Below are positions 63,973 through 64,000 of a stretch of 64,000 nucleotides of DNA, piece by piece. A program made the translations under genes and the position numbers. The notes under the pieces are model-generated. The model was not told the DNA's origin, did no database searches, and was given only the letters and a program-made list of their open reading frames with translations. The DNA is from Mariniphaga anaerophila (lineage in GTDB: Bacteria > Bacteroidota > Bacteroidia > Bacteroidales > Prolixibacteraceae): assembly GCF_900129025.1 (NCBI RefSeq), contig NZ_FQUM01000005.1:186001-250000 (forward strand), written 5' to 3'. Within the stretch, counting starts at the first letter, position 1; every line of letters starts with the position of its first letter.

Positions 63973-64000
63973 ATGGGAAACAATAAAGTACAAATGAATA
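63973..64000 (+). CDS. Start of next gene (truncated by window edge)
   Basis: An ATG at 63973, 14 bases after the gmd stop and preceded by an A-rich stretch, opens a frame that stays open for nine codons to the window end. Gmd is commonly followed by GDP-L-fucose synthase (fcl), so this may be its start, but nine residues cannot show it. Confidence 0.3.

Noticed and set aside
1-64000. CRISPR arrays, tRNA or rRNA genes
   Set aside because: No regularly spaced direct repeats and no rRNA-like sequence were noticed; tRNAs were looked for only by eye in the gaps and none was recognised.

Overview
The window looks like a chromosomal segment from a member of the Bacteroidota, most likely Bacteroidales/Marinilabiliales. 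The evidence is a UpxY-type NusG paralogue heading a long polysaccharide operon, a DUF2723 (GT117) membrane protein, a DUF6427-like membrane protein, relaxed lipoprotein signal peptides, and a general lack of strong Shine-Dalgarno sequences. No rRNA, tRNA or CRISPR array was seen.

Bases 1-17,717 are ordinary core genome. They hold the tail of an unidentified gene, a NupG-like nucleoside permease and a lipoprotein of unknown function. A minus-strand series follows, read from high to low coordinates: DUF2723 protein, purD, DUF6427-like protein, carbamoyltransferase, tsaB, DUF3108 protein and efp. Next to these lie a YfiH/PgeF-type gene overlapping a Crp/Fnr regulator, a divergent ferredoxin-like gene with a Crp-like palindrome between them, and a zinc-metallopeptidase lipoprotein. 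Two clear hairpin terminators are present (1570-1594 and 3704-3731).

Bases 17,718-18,731 are an A+T-rich gap without a convincing gene. From 18,732 to the right edge every gene is on the plus strand and closely packed, about 45 kb. This is a Wzx/Wzy-type capsule, exopolysaccharide or O-antigen locus. It opens with an orphan IS3-OrfA-like DNA-binding protein and the UpxY antiterminator, which fits control by processive antitermination.

The locus has recognisable modules. (1) 19.65-31.4 kb: an acyl carrier protein, a glutamine-dependent asparagine synthetase, an NAD-synthetase-like amidating enzyme, an AMP-forming ligase and an L-2-hydroxyglutarate oxidase-like enzyme, followed by a sugar branch (SDR, RmlC-like epimerase, zinc-finger C-methyltransferase, RfbF-like cytidylyltransferase, PIG-L deacetylase, DUF4910 protein). 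This is the best candidate for an undescribed pathway and may make an acyl- or amide-decorated branched CDP-sugar. (2) 31.4-38 kb: an epimerase, a GT2, a flippase, and a 3-acetamido-3,6-dideoxyhexose set (two FdtA-like isomerases, a fused FdtC-like/GNAT acyltransferase and an FdtB-like aminotransferase). (3) 38-41.1 kb: two tandem CDP-glycerol phosphotransferase-like proteins and a TagD-like cytidylyltransferase, suggesting glycerol-phosphate (teichoic-acid-like) decoration. (4) 41.1-51 kb: an unusual membrane protein, a second flippase, several glycosyltransferases, an asparagine-synthetase-like protein without its catalytic cysteine, a Wzy-like polymerase and an acetyltransferase. (5) 51-54.3 kb: Wza-like export lipoprotein and Wzc-like tyrosine autokinase. 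(6) 54.5-61.1 kb: WecG/TagA transferase, Gfo/Idh/MocA oxidoreductase, an unknown protein, then the initiating set (WbpV-like epimerase, WecA/WbpL-like phosphotransferase, WbpM-like dehydratase), pointing to a QuiNAc- or FucNAc-type first sugar. (7) 61.4-64 kb: a truncated heparinase II/III-like gene, a small HAD-like protein and gmd.

The middle of the locus (about 31.4-51 kb) is visibly richer in A+T than its flanks, which suggests mosaic assembly by transfer. Not found in the window: rmlA/rmlB, a CDP-glucose 4,6-dehydratase, a Wzb phosphatase and an exosortase. All function calls come from reading motifs by eye; no database search was run.
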